Shown here piece after piece: positions 42,602 to 52,532 of a DNA stretch of 64,000 nt (positions are counted from its first letter, which is position 1; every line of letters begins with the position of its first letter). The position numbers and the translations under genes are program-made. The notes below the pieces were generated by a model. It saw nothing but the letters and a program-made list of their open reading frames with translations. It had not been told where the DNA came from and ran no database searches. The DNA comes from Acidisoma sp. PAMC 29798 (lineage in GTDB: Bacteria; Pseudomonadota; Alphaproteobacteria; Acetobacterales; Acetobacteraceae): contig NZ_CP126995.1 of NCBI RefSeq assembly GCF_030252425.1, positions 124,001-188,000 of the forward strand, given 5' to 3'.

Positions 42602-42908
42602 GAGACCAGGACGAACCGATATTGACGCTGCAGCATCCGCAATGCTCCACCCCTAAAAACACACCCTTTGGCCGGGGTTTTGTTGATGCGCTCGCCGGTT
42701 TCGGCTGAGGTTCACGTTCAATGTATCGTCTCCTAATTTTGCGCAAGCCCATCGTGTCGCGCCGGTCGCGGGCGGCGTCAAAAGGGAGTGAACACGGGAC
42801 GACCAGCGGAGGATGCGACTCACGCCTGGTTTGACGGCCGGACGGACAGACGGCAGCTTCTGCAAACGCGAGGCGTTCGCAATTAAGTGTTATGATCTAA
42901 CTAGGAGC
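42602..42908. other. Promoter region of the first sugar operon, abutting an IS element
   Basis: These 307 bases contain no supported gene. They separate the leftward ATPase gene from the IS6-type element that begins at 42909, so they should contain the operon's promoter. No convincing -35/-10 pair or operator was found by eye. A regulator gene for this operon may have been lost when the IS arrived. Confidence 0.4.
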
Positions 42909-43801
42909 GGCTCTGTTGCAATCTTTGGCGACGGGCGCGTTAAGCGGCCAATCGGGTCAGTTGGCTCGTTACGCTGCCGTGAGATCAAGCTGTTCGCGGA
43001 CAAGCTGGACCACCTCGGCGAGGGCGGACGCGCCAAGACCGAAGGCGCGCTCGACAATGCGGGCTTCGCCGGGAATGTCACGCGTGATGTTGAAGGCCGA
43101 TGCTTGTCCCTTGCGGAGCGCCCGCATCACCTCGAAGCCCTTGATCGTCGCGTATGCCGTCTTCAGCGTCTTGAACCCTCTGACCGGTCGAATCAGTTGT
43201 TTCAGTTTTCCGTGGTCAGCTTCGATGACGTTATTCAAGTATTTGACCTGTCGGTGCAGCGTTTTCTTCGGGCACTTGTCCTCCTTCTTCAGCTCGGTCA
43301 GCGCCACGGCGTAGGTCGGCGCCTTGTCGGTGTTGATGACGGCAGGCTTCTCCCACTCCTTCAAGCCGTTCAGCGCCTTGCCAAGAAAGCGCTTGGCCGC
43401 CGCCGTGTTGCGCGTCGGCGAGAGATAGAATTCGATCGTGTTCCCATGCTTATCCACGGCCCGGTAGAGGTAGGTCCACTCGCCTCGGACCTTCACGTAG
43501 GTCTCATCGACGCGCCAGCTCGTCGAACGCGGCCCCCGCCACTGCCAGCGCAGCCGCTTTTCGATCTCAGGCGCATAACTTTGAACCCAGCGGTAGATCG
43601 TCGAATGATCGACCGAGACGCCGCGCTCGCCCATCATCTGCTCGAGATCGCGATAGCTCACCCCATAGCGGCAATACCACCGGACCGCCCAGAGCACGCT
43701 CTCACCCTCAAAATGACGCCCCTTGAAGTCCGACATGGCAGACCTCGCTCCCTCGCTCGAACCCCATCCCGACGGACAAAGCCAAAGTCTGCAACAGAGC
43801 C
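42909..43801 (-). mobile_element. IS6-family insertion sequence
   Basis: This 893-bp element has inverted ends GGCTCTGTTGCA at both termini, continued by TTTGGC. It carries one intact leftward transposase. The flanking 8 bases (CTAGGAGC and GGAAATAC) do not match, so no target duplication is seen; IS6 elements often leave none after deletion or recombination with another copy. Confidence 0.9.
42969..43736 (-). CDS. IS6-family transposase
   Basis: This intact 255-residue DDE transposase has HTH YRDLEQMMGERGVSVDHSTI and catalytic region SWRVDETYVKVRGEWTYLYR, INTDKAPTYA and VIEADHGKLKQLIRPVRGFK. All three acidic residues are present. It could be active, and its relatives in this window (53762-54478 and 38038-38850) are broken. 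It lies in the leftward orientation upstream of the isomerase operon. Confidence 0.95.
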   Translation of the reverse strand: MSDFKGRHFEGESVLWAVRWYCRYGVSYRDLEQMMGERGVSVDHSTIYRWVQSYAPEIEKRLRWQWRGPRSTSWRVDETYVKVRGEWTYLYRAVDKHGNTIEFYLSPTRNTAAAKRFLGKALNGLKEWEKPAVINTDKAPTYAVALTELKKEDKCPKKTLHRQVKYLNNVIEADHGKLKQLIRPVRGFKTLKTAYATIKGFEVMRALRKGQASAFNITRDIPGEARIVERAFGLGASALAEVVQLVREQLDLTAA

Positions 43802-43892
43802 GGAAATACTACGGCGATAGCAACCTGCCCTTCGGCTTCTTTCGATAAGCTCACCCCTTGAAACTTCACGATAACCTGTATAACGGTAAAGT

Positions 43893-44915
43893 TTGTCCAA
43901 GTTGGAGTTCGTCGGATTGATTTCATTGCAGGCCTTGCCTTTCGCAACTCGGATAAACTCATTTGCGTCGCATTCCCAGCTTTTCTGGCCTGACCTCGTT
44001 GGTAAACCCACGCCGATCCAGATGGTCCAGCGCGCAGCGACGGTTGACGGCCTCACGGTGCTCGATCTCAACTTTCCCGACCATTTTTTGGGCACCCAGC
44101 CAGCGGAACTCGCTCGCCAGATCCGCGGCGAAGGGCTCGACATCAGCGGCCTCGCGATGCGCTATTATAGCGTCCGCGAATTCGCTCTCGGCGCGTTCAC
44201 AAACCCTGATCCTGTTGTGCGCCGCAAGGCGATCGACCTCACCAAGCGCGGCGCAGATGCCGCAGCCGCCTGTGATGCACCGATGCTCACTCTCTGGCTC
44301 GGCCAGGACGGCTTCGACTACGCCTTCCAGATGGATTATGCGCGCGCCTGGGAGATGGAGATCGACGGCATTCGTGAGGTAGCGGACCATAATCCCAGCG
44401 TCTCCATCAGCTTGGAATACAAGCCCAACGAACCACGCTCATTCAGCCTTCTGCCAAATGCCGCAACGACTCTGCTGGCGATCGATGAGGTCAACCGACC
44501 GAATCTGGGGGTAACCCTGGACTTGGCCCATGTGCTCTATGCCGAGGAACAGCCCGCCTATGCTGCGGCCCTCGTCGCGCGCCGCAGCAAGTTGCTCGGC
44601 CTCCATCTGAACGACGCTTATGCGAAGCGTGACGACGGTCTCATGGTCGGTGCCGTGCACTCCGTTCAGACGATTGAACTTCTTCGCCAGATCAAGCGCG
44701 ACGGCTATTCCGGTGCGCTCTATTTCGACACCTTCCCAGACATCACCGGCCTCGATCCGGTCAAGGAATGTGAAACCAATATCCGGACGGTGCGCCGGAT
44801 GATCGAGATCGTCGATCGTCTCGACGAGAGCAACGGCCTGACCGACGCTATTGATCGTCAGGACTCGGTTGGCTCCCAGGGTATCCTGCAACGGATCATG
44901 CTGGGTGGCGGCTGA
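43893..44915 (+). CDS. Sugar isomerase/epimerase, TIM-barrel (xylose-isomerase-like)
   Basis: This predicted 340-residue TIM-barrel metal enzyme probably interconverts a ketose or its epimer. Conserved metal-ligand regions are visible: SISLEYKPNEPR, VTLDLAHVLY, LGLHLNDAY and ALYFDTFPD. ATRINSFASHSQLFWPD marks the usual N-terminus of this group. The start at 43893 is TTG and poorly supported; the IS6 element ends only 91 bases upstream and may have removed the original start. It leads the operon, which suggests a role in catabolism of the imported sugar. The substrate is not known. Confidence 0.8.
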   Translation: MSKLEFVGLISLQALPFATRINSFASHSQLFWPDLVGKPTPIQMVQRAATVDGLTVLDLNFPDHFLGTQPAELARQIRGEGLDISGLAMRYYSVREFALGAFTNPDPVVRRKAIDLTKRGADAAAACDAPMLTLWLGQDGFDYAFQMDYARAWEMEIDGIREVADHNPSVSISLEYKPNEPRSFSLLPNAATTLLAIDEVNRPNLGVTLDLAHVLYAEEQPAYAAALVARRSKLLGLHLNDAYAKRDDGLMVGAVHSVQTIELLRQIKRDGYSGALYFDTFPDITGLDPVKECETNIRTVRRMIEIVDRLDESNGLTDAIDRQDSVGSQGILQRIMLGGG

Positions 44916-44968
44916 ACGAACATCTAAACACATCGCCGCGTCGAGCGGCGCAATTGAGAGGAAACACA

Positions 44969-46012
44969 ATGAAAAAACTACTTCTCGCAGCCACTATGCT
45001 GCTGCTCCCCGTGGTTGCTTTTGCTCAGGATCTGCCTCCGCTTAATCCGGATACAGATGCCAGTCGCATCAATTGGTTCGACCTCCAGAAGCTCGGCCCA
45101 GTGCCGGACGCAAAAGGTCAGCATTACGGGGTCGTTCTAAAGACGCTCACAAACCCCTACTGGCGCCAACTCGCAGAGGGCTATCGCGCGGGTGCCAAGC
45201 AAGACGGCAGCCGCGTGACGGTGCAGGCTGCCCAGGGCGAGAGCGATCAGATCGGTCAGCTCTCGATCATGGAGAATATGATCGACGGCGGATACAAGGG
45301 GCTGCTGATCTCACCGCAGACAGACGCCAATCTTCAACCGGCCATCGACGAGGCGACGAAGGCGGGTGTCGCCGTGGTGGACGTCGATGACGCGGTGGTG
45401 TCTTCGATCGGCCACTTCGTCGGCAATGTTCAGCGTGACAATGGCGTCCGCGCGGCGAAATGGATGATTGCCCATCATCCTGAGGGCGGTAAGGTCGCTG
45501 TGGTCGAAGGCCAGGCCGGCGTTTTTGCTGCTATCCAGCGCACCGCCGGTTTCAGCGACACCATCAAGAGCGCCAAAGGCTTTACCTTGGTCGCCAGCGT
45601 TCCCGGCAACTGGGACCGCCAGCAGTCCTATGATGCCGCGACAACCATCTTGCAGCAGCATCCGGACCTCATCGGCATCTATTGTAACAATGACACCATG
45701 GCCCTTGGTGTGGTGGAAGCGGTGAAAGCCGCCAATCTGCTTGGTAAGGTGAGGGTCATCGGCACGGACGGCACGAGCGACGCCTATACCTCGATCAAGG
45801 CAGGCGAGTTGACCGGCACAGTGGATAGCTTCCCCAAGCTCACGGGCGTTATCGCGCTTGAGGTCATTGAACGCCTCGTCGCTGGGCAGACGGTGCCGCG
45901 CGTGGTCGCCACACCGCAGGCCTTGGTGACGCAGGAAAACATGGCTCGCTACACCGGGGATCTTGCGTCTCAGGAAGCGGCTCTGAAGCAAGACGCGACC
46001 AGCCAGCAGTGA
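44969..46012 (+). CDS. Sugar ABC transporter binding protein (AlsB/RbsB-type)
   Basis: This 347-residue type-I periplasmic binding protein has a signal peptide (MKKLLLAATMLLLPVVAFAQ). The ribose/allose-type fold includes GVVLKTLTNPYWRQLAEGYR, LLISPQTDANLQPAIDEA and IGIYCNNDTMALGVVEA. ATG 44969 follows GAGAGGAAACACA. The ATPase start overlaps its stop by four bases, so the binding protein and ATPase are coupled. The gene set resembles the als (allose) operon, but the ligand is unproven. Confidence 0.9.
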   Translation: MKKLLLAATMLLLPVVAFAQDLPPLNPDTDASRINWFDLQKLGPVPDAKGQHYGVVLKTLTNPYWRQLAEGYRAGAKQDGSRVTVQAAQGESDQIGQLSIMENMIDGGYKGLLISPQTDANLQPAIDEATKAGVAVVDVDDAVVSSIGHFVGNVQRDNGVRAAKWMIAHHPEGGKVAVVEGQAGVFAAIQRTAGFSDTIKSAKGFTLVASVPGNWDRQQSYDAATTILQQHPDLIGIYCNNDTMALGVVEAVKAANLLGKVRVIGTDGTSDAYTSIKAGELTGTVDSFPKLTGVIALEVIERLVAGQTVPRVVATPQALVTQENMARYTGDLASQEAALKQDATSQQ

Positions 46013-47526
46013 ATACGATGCCGGACAGGCCGCGGCTCGCTCTGCAGGACATCAGCAAAACCTACGGGGCGTTTGCGGCTTTGTCCGGCGTGTCAATGAC
46101 GGTCGGTGCCGGTGAGGTGCATGCCCTGCTGGGGGAGAACGGCGCCGGTAAATCGACGCTGCTGAAGATTCTGGCAGGCATCCTGGCGCCCAGCGCGGGT
46201 ACGATCTCGGTCGATGGAACGGCTCTCGTCGGGCATTCGATGGCGAATGCCCGACGTTCCGGGATCGCCATGATCCATCAGGAGTTGCAGCAGGTACCTG
46301 AACTGACCGTCGCCCAAAATATGTTTCTTGGTCGGCCCATCACGCGGTCGGGGATTGCGCTGGCGCGGGAGAAAATGCGTCGGCGGGCGGCGGAAAGTCT
46401 CTCTCGGCTCGATAACGCCATCGACCCGGATGCCAAGATCTCGACGCTGCGCGTTGCGCAAAGGCAGATCGTCGAAATTGCGCGCGCCCTGCTTTTCGAA
46501 GCGCGCATCATCGCGATGGATGAGCCGACCTCAAGCCTCATGCCTGCGGAGGTGGAGAAGCTGGGTGAGATCATCCGACAACTCGCCGCGTCCGGCGTCG
46601 CGGTGATCTACGTCTCTCACAAGCTCGATGAGGTTCGGCGCTTCTGCCATCGCGGCACTGTCTTGCGGGACGGCAAGCTCGTCGGCGCGCTCGATCTGGC
46701 TGAAACGACCGAGAAGCAGATCGTCTCCATGATGGTCGGGCGTGACTTGACCGTGGAAACCCACCCCACCGCGAGGACGAACGACGTCGCTTTGGAAGCG
46801 CGGGGGCTGACGTGGAAGGGCCGCGTGCGGGATGTCTCTTTCACGCTCCACAAAGGGGAGATCCTCGGCTTCGCCGGGCTGATGGGTGCCGGACGCACGG
46901 AGGTCCTGCATCTGCTCGCGGGATTGCAAAAGCCGCAGGCTGGAGAGATCCTGGTGGACGGGCGCGCGGTTCGCTTTCGCTCCGTGCGCGATGCCGTTCG
47001 TTGTGGCATCGGACTGCTACCGGAGGAGCGCAAGAAGGAAGGTATCATACCGCTTCGTTCCGCATTGGCGAATGTCGGCATCACCTCTCTGCCGAGCTAC
47101 AGCCCGTCGGGGCTCATCAGTGGCGGCCGTTTACGCCGCGACGTCATTTCCATCTTCCGGTCGTTGCAACTGCGCCCCTTTGAGCCGGACAAGCCGGTGC
47201 GGCTTTTTAGCGGTGGCAACCAGCAGAAGGTCGTCATCGCGCGGTGGCTGCTCGCCGGAGTGCAGGTGCTCCTGCTCGATGAGCCGACCCGAGGCGTCGA
47301 TGTTGGCGCCAAGGGAGAAATCTACCGCGTCATTCGTGATCTTGCATCGGATGGTCATGCGATCATCGTGGTCTCATCGGAACTGCCGGAAATTCTTCAT
47401 ATCAGCGACCGTGTGCTGGTCATGCGCAACGGGCGTGCCGTGGCGGATCTCGATCGCGAGGCGATGAGTGAGGAAACCATCATGCAATACGCGGCGCGCG
47501 ACGCCCGTGTTGAGGAGACTGTCTAA
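46009..47526 (+). CDS. Sugar ABC transporter ATP-binding protein (AlsA/RbsA-type)
   Basis: This 505-residue tandem ATPase of the CUT2 group has Walker A GENGAGKSTLLKILAG and Walker B ARIIAMDEPTSSLM in the first domain. LGFAGLMGAGRTEVLHLLAG, the signature VRLFSGGNQQKVVIARW and VLLLDEPTRGVDVGAKG mark the second. GTG 46009 overlaps the binding protein stop; ATG 46018 (MPDRPRL) is equally plausible. It is distinct from the other two ATPases in this window. Confidence 0.95.
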   Translation: MNTMPDRPRLALQDISKTYGAFAALSGVSMTVGAGEVHALLGENGAGKSTLLKILAGILAPSAGTISVDGTALVGHSMANARRSGIAMIHQELQQVPELTVAQNMFLGRPITRSGIALAREKMRRRAAESLSRLDNAIDPDAKISTLRVAQRQIVEIARALLFEARIIAMDEPTSSLMPAEVEKLGEIIRQLAASGVAVIYVSHKLDEVRRFCHRGTVLRDGKLVGALDLAETTEKQIVSMMVGRDLTVETHPTARTNDVALEARGLTWKGRVRDVSFTLHKGEILGFAGLMGAGRTEVLHLLAGLQKPQAGEILVDGRAVRFRSVRDAVRCGIGLLPEERKKEGIIPLRSALANVGITSLPSYSPSGLISGGRLRRDVISIFRSLQLRPFEPDKPVRLFSGGNQQKVVIARWLLAGVQVLLLDEPTRGVDVGAKGEIYRVIRDLASDGHAIIVVSSELPEILHISDRVLVMRNGRAVADLDREAMSEETIMQYAARDARVEETV

Positions 47527-48504
47527 ATGGCGAACCAAGCAACACGGTCCGTGTCGGAACCGAAGCGTCATCGCGTGGTCGTGTTTAATCTACGTGACGC
47601 GGGAACGCTGTTCGGCCTCGTGGCGATCGCTGTGGTCTTTTCGATACTGGCACCCGACTTTCTGATGCCGCACAACCTGATCAACATCTTGCAGCAGTCG
47701 AGCATCAACGCCTGCGTCGCCATCGGCATGACGCTCGTCATCATCTCGGGTGGCATCGATCTTTCCGTGGGGCCCACAGCGGCGCTCTCAGCCGTGCTGA
47801 CAGCGATGCTGCTGACAGCAGGTGTCCCGCTGCCGATCAGCTTGCTTGCCGGGCTCTGCGTCGGCCTTTTCTGTGGCTTCGTGAATGGCGCGCTGATCGC
47901 CTTCGCAGGCCTGCAACCCTTCATCGTCACACTCGGAACGCTGAGCCTCTATCGGGCACTCGCACTCATCTTCACAGGCGGAAACCCGATCCTCGGGCTC
48001 CCGAACGGATTCCGTCATGTACTTAACTCGGACATTGGAATCGTGCCAGTTCCAGTCATCATCGTGGCGGTGCTCGCCGTCATCGGCTGGCTGATCCTGC
48101 GCAAGGCACCGCTGGGTGAATACATTCTGGCGGTCGGTGGCAACGAGGAGGCGGCCCGCGTCGCCGGCGTGCCCATCGCCCGCACCAAGATCATCACCTA
48201 CATGCTCTCAGGCGCGCTGGCCTTCATCGCCGGTATCATCCTCATCGGCCGGCTCGGCGCCGCTGAGCCCGTGCTCGGCAACCTTTGGGAGCTCGATGCC
48301 ATCGCAGCCTCCGCCATCGGCGGGGCCTCGCTGATGGGTGGCAAAGGGAGTATCGTCGGCACCCTGCTTGGGGCGCTGGTGCTCGGGGCGATGCGAAACG
48401 GGCTCACCCTGATGGACGTCCAGGCCTTCTATCAACTTCTGGCGACAGGCATCATCATCATTGCCGCCATGTTGGTTGATCGCTTCACCCGGGGGCGCGT
48501 GTGA
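47527..48504 (+). CDS. Sugar ABC transporter permease (AlsC/RbsC-type)
   Basis: This 325-residue inner-membrane permease of the CUT2 group has SGGIDLSVGPTAALSAVLTA, LPFIVTLGTLSLYRALALIF in family form, and DAIAASAIGGASLMGGKGSI. ATG 47527 follows the ATPase stop directly, and its 3' end overlaps the RpiR gene by four bases. It forms the membrane part of the same importer as its two upstream neighbours. Confidence 0.94.
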   Translation: MANQATRSVSEPKRHRVVVFNLRDAGTLFGLVAIAVVFSILAPDFLMPHNLINILQQSSINACVAIGMTLVIISGGIDLSVGPTAALSAVLTAMLLTAGVPLPISLLAGLCVGLFCGFVNGALIAFAGLQPFIVTLGTLSLYRALALIFTGGNPILGLPNGFRHVLNSDIGIVPVPVIIVAVLAVIGWLILRKAPLGEYILAVGGNEEAARVAGVPIARTKIITYMLSGALAFIAGIILIGRLGAAEPVLGNLWELDAIAASAIGGASLMGGKGSIVGTLLGALVLGAMRNGLTLMDVQAFYQLLATGIIIIAAMLVDRFTRGRV

Positions 48505-49364
48505 GCGAGACGCCGGCCGAACACTCCACGGTTGGTGCCCGGCTTCGTTTGATGCGACCCATGCTGACCCCATTGGAATGCCGTATTCTGGATATCGCCT
48601 TCGAGGAGAGCTTCGATGGCACGACGGCGCTGAGCCATATTGCGGATCAGGCCGGCGTCTCGGAAGCCATGGTGGTCAAGACCGCCAAAAAGCTCGGCTT
48701 CGCAGGTTTCCGGGATTTGAGGGAGCAGGTCAGCGCCTATAATGCGCAGCCGAGCGCGGCCCTTCACAAGGAAATCTCGCCCGAGGATACGCAGGCAGAT
48801 ATTATACGCAAGGTCTTCAACACCGCCACTCAGGCGTTGCAGGAAACGCTGGCGATCATCGACATGGACGTCTTCGCAAAGGTCGTCGACAGCATTTTCC
48901 ACGCGCCACGCCGTGATCTCTATGGCATCGGTGGTTCGGCGCAAATCGCCCGGGACGTTGCGCATAAGTTCTTGCGCATAGGTTTGCGCAGCATGGTCCA
49001 TGACGACGCGCATATGATGTTGATGTCCGCATCGGTGCTGGAACCAGGCGATGTCGTCATGGCGTTTTCACATTCGGGCCGCACCACAACGGTGATCGAC
49101 GGCGTGAAGGAGGCAAAGCGTCGGGGCGCCACCACCATAGCCATTTCGAACTACACGCATTCACCCCTGGTTGACTCCGTCGACCTCGTCTTGTGTTCAA
49201 CGGCGCGCGGCTCTCCCTTGCTGGGAGAGAATGCCGCGGCGCGTGTCGCGCAATTGACGATCATGGACGCCGTGTTCGCGGCTATTGCGGCCAAGGATTA
49301 CGATAACGCCGAGCGCAATCTCGAACGTACATCAGCGGCAGTTGCTGCCAAACGTGAACGGTAA
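48501..49364 (+). CDS. RpiR/MurR-family transcriptional regulator
   Basis: This 287-residue regulator has an N-terminal HTH (LSHIADQAGVSEAMVVKTAKK) and a C-terminal SIS sugar-phosphate-binding domain (LYGIGGSAQIARDVAHKFLR; VVMAFSHSGRTTTVIDGVKE). Such proteins sense phosphosugars and usually repress their operon; AlsR of the E. coli allose operon is one. GTG 48501 overlaps the permease stop by four bases. It probably controls the 43.9-50.3 kb operon in which it lies. Confidence 0.9.
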   Translation: MSETPAEHSTVGARLRLMRPMLTPLECRILDIAFEESFDGTTALSHIADQAGVSEAMVVKTAKKLGFAGFRDLREQVSAYNAQPSAALHKEISPEDTQADIIRKVFNTATQALQETLAIIDMDVFAKVVDSIFHAPRRDLYGIGGSAQIARDVAHKFLRIGLRSMVHDDAHMMLMSASVLEPGDVVMAFSHSGRTTTVIDGVKEAKRRGATTIAISNYTHSPLVDSVDLVLCSTARGSPLLGENAAARVAQLTIMDAVFAAIAAKDYDNAERNLERTSAAVAAKRER

Positions 49365-49369
49365 GACTC

Positions 49370-50284
49370 ATGGGCACCGAAGTACTTGTCGTCGGCAGTC
49401 TGCACTTTGACATCCTCGTCACCAGCGAGCGGCTGCCGCGTATCGGTGAGACATTTGCCGGAAATGCCTGGATGACTAAATGCGGCGGCAAGGGTGGCAA
49501 CCAGGCCATTGAAGCGGCGCGACACGGCGCCGCCACTGCCATGGTGGGTTGCATCGGCAATGATGAATTTGGCCGCCCTCTGTTGGACAATCTCAAAGCC
49601 TCACGCGTCGACACAAGTTTTGTGCGACGTATGGATGCAGGCTCGGGAATGAGCGTCGCGATCAGCGATGCCGAGGGTGATTACGGCGCCGTCATCGTCA
49701 CCGGCAGCAATGCACTGGTCGGGAAGGAAGAGATTGCCGGAGCAACCGACTCACTTTCTGCGCAGAGCATCCTGGTGCTGCAGAACGAGGTGCCCGAGCA
49801 TGCTAACATTGTGGCCGCTCGTGCGGCCCGGAGCCGTGGTGCTCGGGTCGTCATCAATGCTGCGCCGGCTCGGGCCATGTCTGCCGGCCTACTCGAGCTT
49901 ATCGACATATTGATCGTCAACGCTGTGGAGGCGGAGATGCTTGGCGGCGGCAAGGTTGAGGATATTGCCTCTGCGGCTCTGGCGGCCAAGCTGCTTACCG
50001 CCACTGTCCCGGTCGTTATTGTCACCGCCGGTCGCCACGGTCTCGCCTTCTGTTCAACCGATGGCGCAGCGACTATTGCAGCGCATAAAGTCGACCTCGT
50101 AAGCACGCATGGCGCAGGCGATGCCTTCGTAGGCGCCCTCGCGGCGCAGCTGGCTCGTGGTGCGTCGCTGGCACAAGCGGCCGTCTATGGTAACGCCGCT
50201 GCCGCGGTTCTGGTCGCCACGCTCGAAGGAGAGCGCCGTGACCTTTCCCATCGAGAGACCGAGGCTCTACTGCGGCCCGCTTAA
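49370..50284 (+). CDS. PfkB-family sugar kinase (ribokinase-like)
   Basis: This 304-residue sugar kinase of the ribokinase family has the N-terminal signature MTKCGGKGGNQAIEAARHGA and the C-terminal ATP/catalytic signature DLVSTHGAGDAFVGALAAQL, whose GAGD Asp is the base. It would phosphorylate the sugar after import and isomerisation. ATG 49370 lies five bases after the regulator stop, and the gene ends the operon. Ribose or allose is possible; neither is proven. Confidence 0.92.
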   Translation: MGTEVLVVGSLHFDILVTSERLPRIGETFAGNAWMTKCGGKGGNQAIEAARHGAATAMVGCIGNDEFGRPLLDNLKASRVDTSFVRRMDAGSGMSVAISDAEGDYGAVIVTGSNALVGKEEIAGATDSLSAQSILVLQNEVPEHANIVAARAARSRGARVVINAAPARAMSAGLLELIDILIVNAVEAEMLGGGKVEDIASAALAAKLLTATVPVVIVTAGRHGLAFCSTDGAATIAAHKVDLVSTHGAGDAFVGALAAQLARGASLAQAAVYGNAAAAVLVATLEGERRDLSHRETEALLRPA

Positions 50285-51687
50285 GTCCGCTCAGAACTCT
50301 GCCGAACTCAATCAGTCAACATGCTCGATACCGGGCTCTGGTCCGAATCGCCGGGATGCAGGTAGTCCTTGTTGGAGCCGGCGTTGTCCTACAAGCCCTC
50401 GACATCTAGTAGGCGGAGACCCTGTGCTCCATTGTCATCAACCCGTCTACCGGAACTCCTTAAGGACGCGGTTCAAGTGGACTGGTGTCAGGCCCAACGT
50501 ATCAGCCAGCTCGATCATAGCAGACTCCTTGAGTATCGCGCGATGAGCCCTTTAGCTCAGACTCTGAGAAATACTCCCAATCGTGGGGCGGCCGAGCAGA
50601 AATCCTTGGGCTTCGTCGCAACCCTCGAAGCGTAACAGAGACAGCTGAGCTTCCGTTTCAACCCCTTCCGCGAGTACCGGCATCGAGAGAGCATGGCCGA
50701 GCGCGAGGATGGCCCGAACGACCGCCTTCGCCTGAAGACTATTTGGCAACTCCAGCATAAAAATGCGGTCGAGCTTGATTTTGTCGAAGGGAAAAGATTT
50801 CAAGGTATCCAAGGAGGAGTAACCGGTGCCAAAGTCATCGAGAGCAATCGTCACACCAAGCCTCTTGACCTTCCATAAGATTTCCAAACTCCGGAGTTTG
50901 TCAGCAATGATCGTTGACTCAGTGATCTCTAATTCAAGCCGACCGGCCGGCAGCCCGGTCTCCATCAAAATATCCTTTATCAGTGGCGGTAAGCCGTCTT
51001 GCAGCTGGAGAGGGGATATGTTGACCGCAACCTTCAGCGCTGCCGGCCAGCCAGTTGCATCCGTGCAAGCCTGCCGCAAAACCCACTGACCAATGGGTAT
51101 GATAGCACCGCATTCCTCGGCGATCGGAATGAAATCATCGGGCGCGATCAATCCTCGCTCGGGATGTTGCCAACGCAGTAAAGCCTCGCACCCGACCGCC
51201 TCACCGGTCGGGATTGATTTCTGGACCTGATATGCAATCACAAAATCCTGCCGCTCGATGGCCTTCCACAGATCGCTTGCCATGGCCCGCTTGGAACGAA
51301 CTACTTCCTCCATCTGGGCTTCATAGAAACAGACGGATCGCCCGAAGTCTGCTTTGGCGCGATACATGGCCAAGTCCGAATTCTTTACAAGCTGTTCCGA
51401 CGAGTCCGCATCAGTAGGGAATATGGCAACACCAAAGCTTGCTCCCACGCTAATACTGAGGTCTTCTACGACAAGCGGAGAAAGGAGGCAGGCTTCCAAA
51501 CGCCTAACAAAATCATGGAGCGATGACGGGTCGTTAAAGCGGACTACTGCAGCGAATTCATCCCCGCCAATCCGGGCAACGAATTCATTTTCCTGCAGAA
51601 GGCCTTGCATCCGGGTGGCAAGAGTTGTCAGCACCGTATCGCCCATGGCGTGGCCTTGAAGATCGTTAATATCTTTAAAACGATCTA

Positions 51688-52532
51688 GGATCAGGACCTA
51701 TTAAATTGCTTGCAGAGGAAGCAATCGGTTGATTCAATGGTTGCATCGGGAGGTGCCGCCATGAGTGATCTGATCTGGTTGTCCGAGGCGCAGATGCGTC
51801 GGATAGAGCCGCATTTTCCGCAATCGCATGGCGTGCCGCGGGTCGATGACCGACGCGTGATCAGCGGCATAGTCTTCGTGATCCGCAATGGCCTACGCTG
51901 GCGCGACGCTCCGAAGGACTACGGCCCTCACAAGACAATCTATAACCGGTTCATCCGCTGGAGCCGCCTCGGCGTCTTCAACCGCATCTTCGCGGCGCTG
52001 GCGGCCAAGGGGGGCAAGCCTGATCGGTTGATGATCGATGCCACCCATCTGAAGGCGCATCGGACGGCTGCCAGTCTTTTAAAAAAGGGCCTGTTCCCCG
52101 ACGTATCGGGCGCACCAAAGGCGGCCTGAACTCAAAACTTCACGCTGTCTGCGACGGCCAAGGACGGCCGCTGGTCATGCTGCTCAGCGAAGGCCAAATG
52201 AGCGATTACAAGGGCGCGGCGCTGATGATGGACGCGCTCCCCAAGGCCAAAGTCTTATTGGGCGATAGAGGTTACGATGCCGACTGGTTCCGCCAAGCCC
52301 TGACAACACGCGGCATCACGCCGTGCATCCCGTCCAAAGCCAACCGCAAAATCCAGATCCCGCACGACCGAACCCTCTATCGCCAGCGTCATCGTATCGA
52401 GAACATGTTCGGCAGGTTCAAGGATTGGCGGCGCATCCACACTCGCTACGATCGCTGCGCCCACACCTTCATGTCGGCGATCTGCATCGCCGCCGCCGTC
52501 ATCTTCTGGCTCTGATCAATGAGTCCTGAGCC
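51688..52532 (+). mobile_element. IS5-family (IS427-type) insertion sequence
   Basis: This 845-bp element has ends GG(A/C)TCAGGAC(C/T)(T/C)ATT at 51688 and, inverted, at 52532. The target duplication is TA (51686-51687 and 52533-52534), or CTA if the terminal base is shared. It carries a two-frame transposase and splits the PAS-GGDEF-EAL gene. Confidence 0.9.
51761..52515 (+). CDS. IS5-family transposase, two frames joined by frameshift
   Basis: The first frame (51761-52129) encodes the N-terminal domain (MSDLIWLSEAQMRRIEPHFP; LMIDATHLKAHRTAASLLKK). The second frame, in the -1 register, gives GGLNSKLHAVCDGQGRPLVM, LLGDRGYDADWFRQAL and HRIENMFGRFKDWRRI. TTTTAAAAAAGGG (52078-52090) is a classic slippery run at the junction, so the two-frame form is probably a programmed frameshift. 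All catalytic acids are present. The element looks competent. Confidence 0.88.

Noticed and set aside
41354-42625. 423-codon rightward frame opposite the ABC ATPase
   Set aside because: It is a shadow of the ATPase gene, which has all Walker and signature motifs on the other strand.
42813-43820. Rightward frame across the IS6 element
   Set aside because: It is opposite the intact transposase and begins in the intergenic region without a family.
50285-50551. Short frames between the kinase and the GGDEF-EAL gene
   Set aside because: They are short, lack a ribosome-binding site and family resemblance; the stretch is an ordinary convergent intergenic gap.
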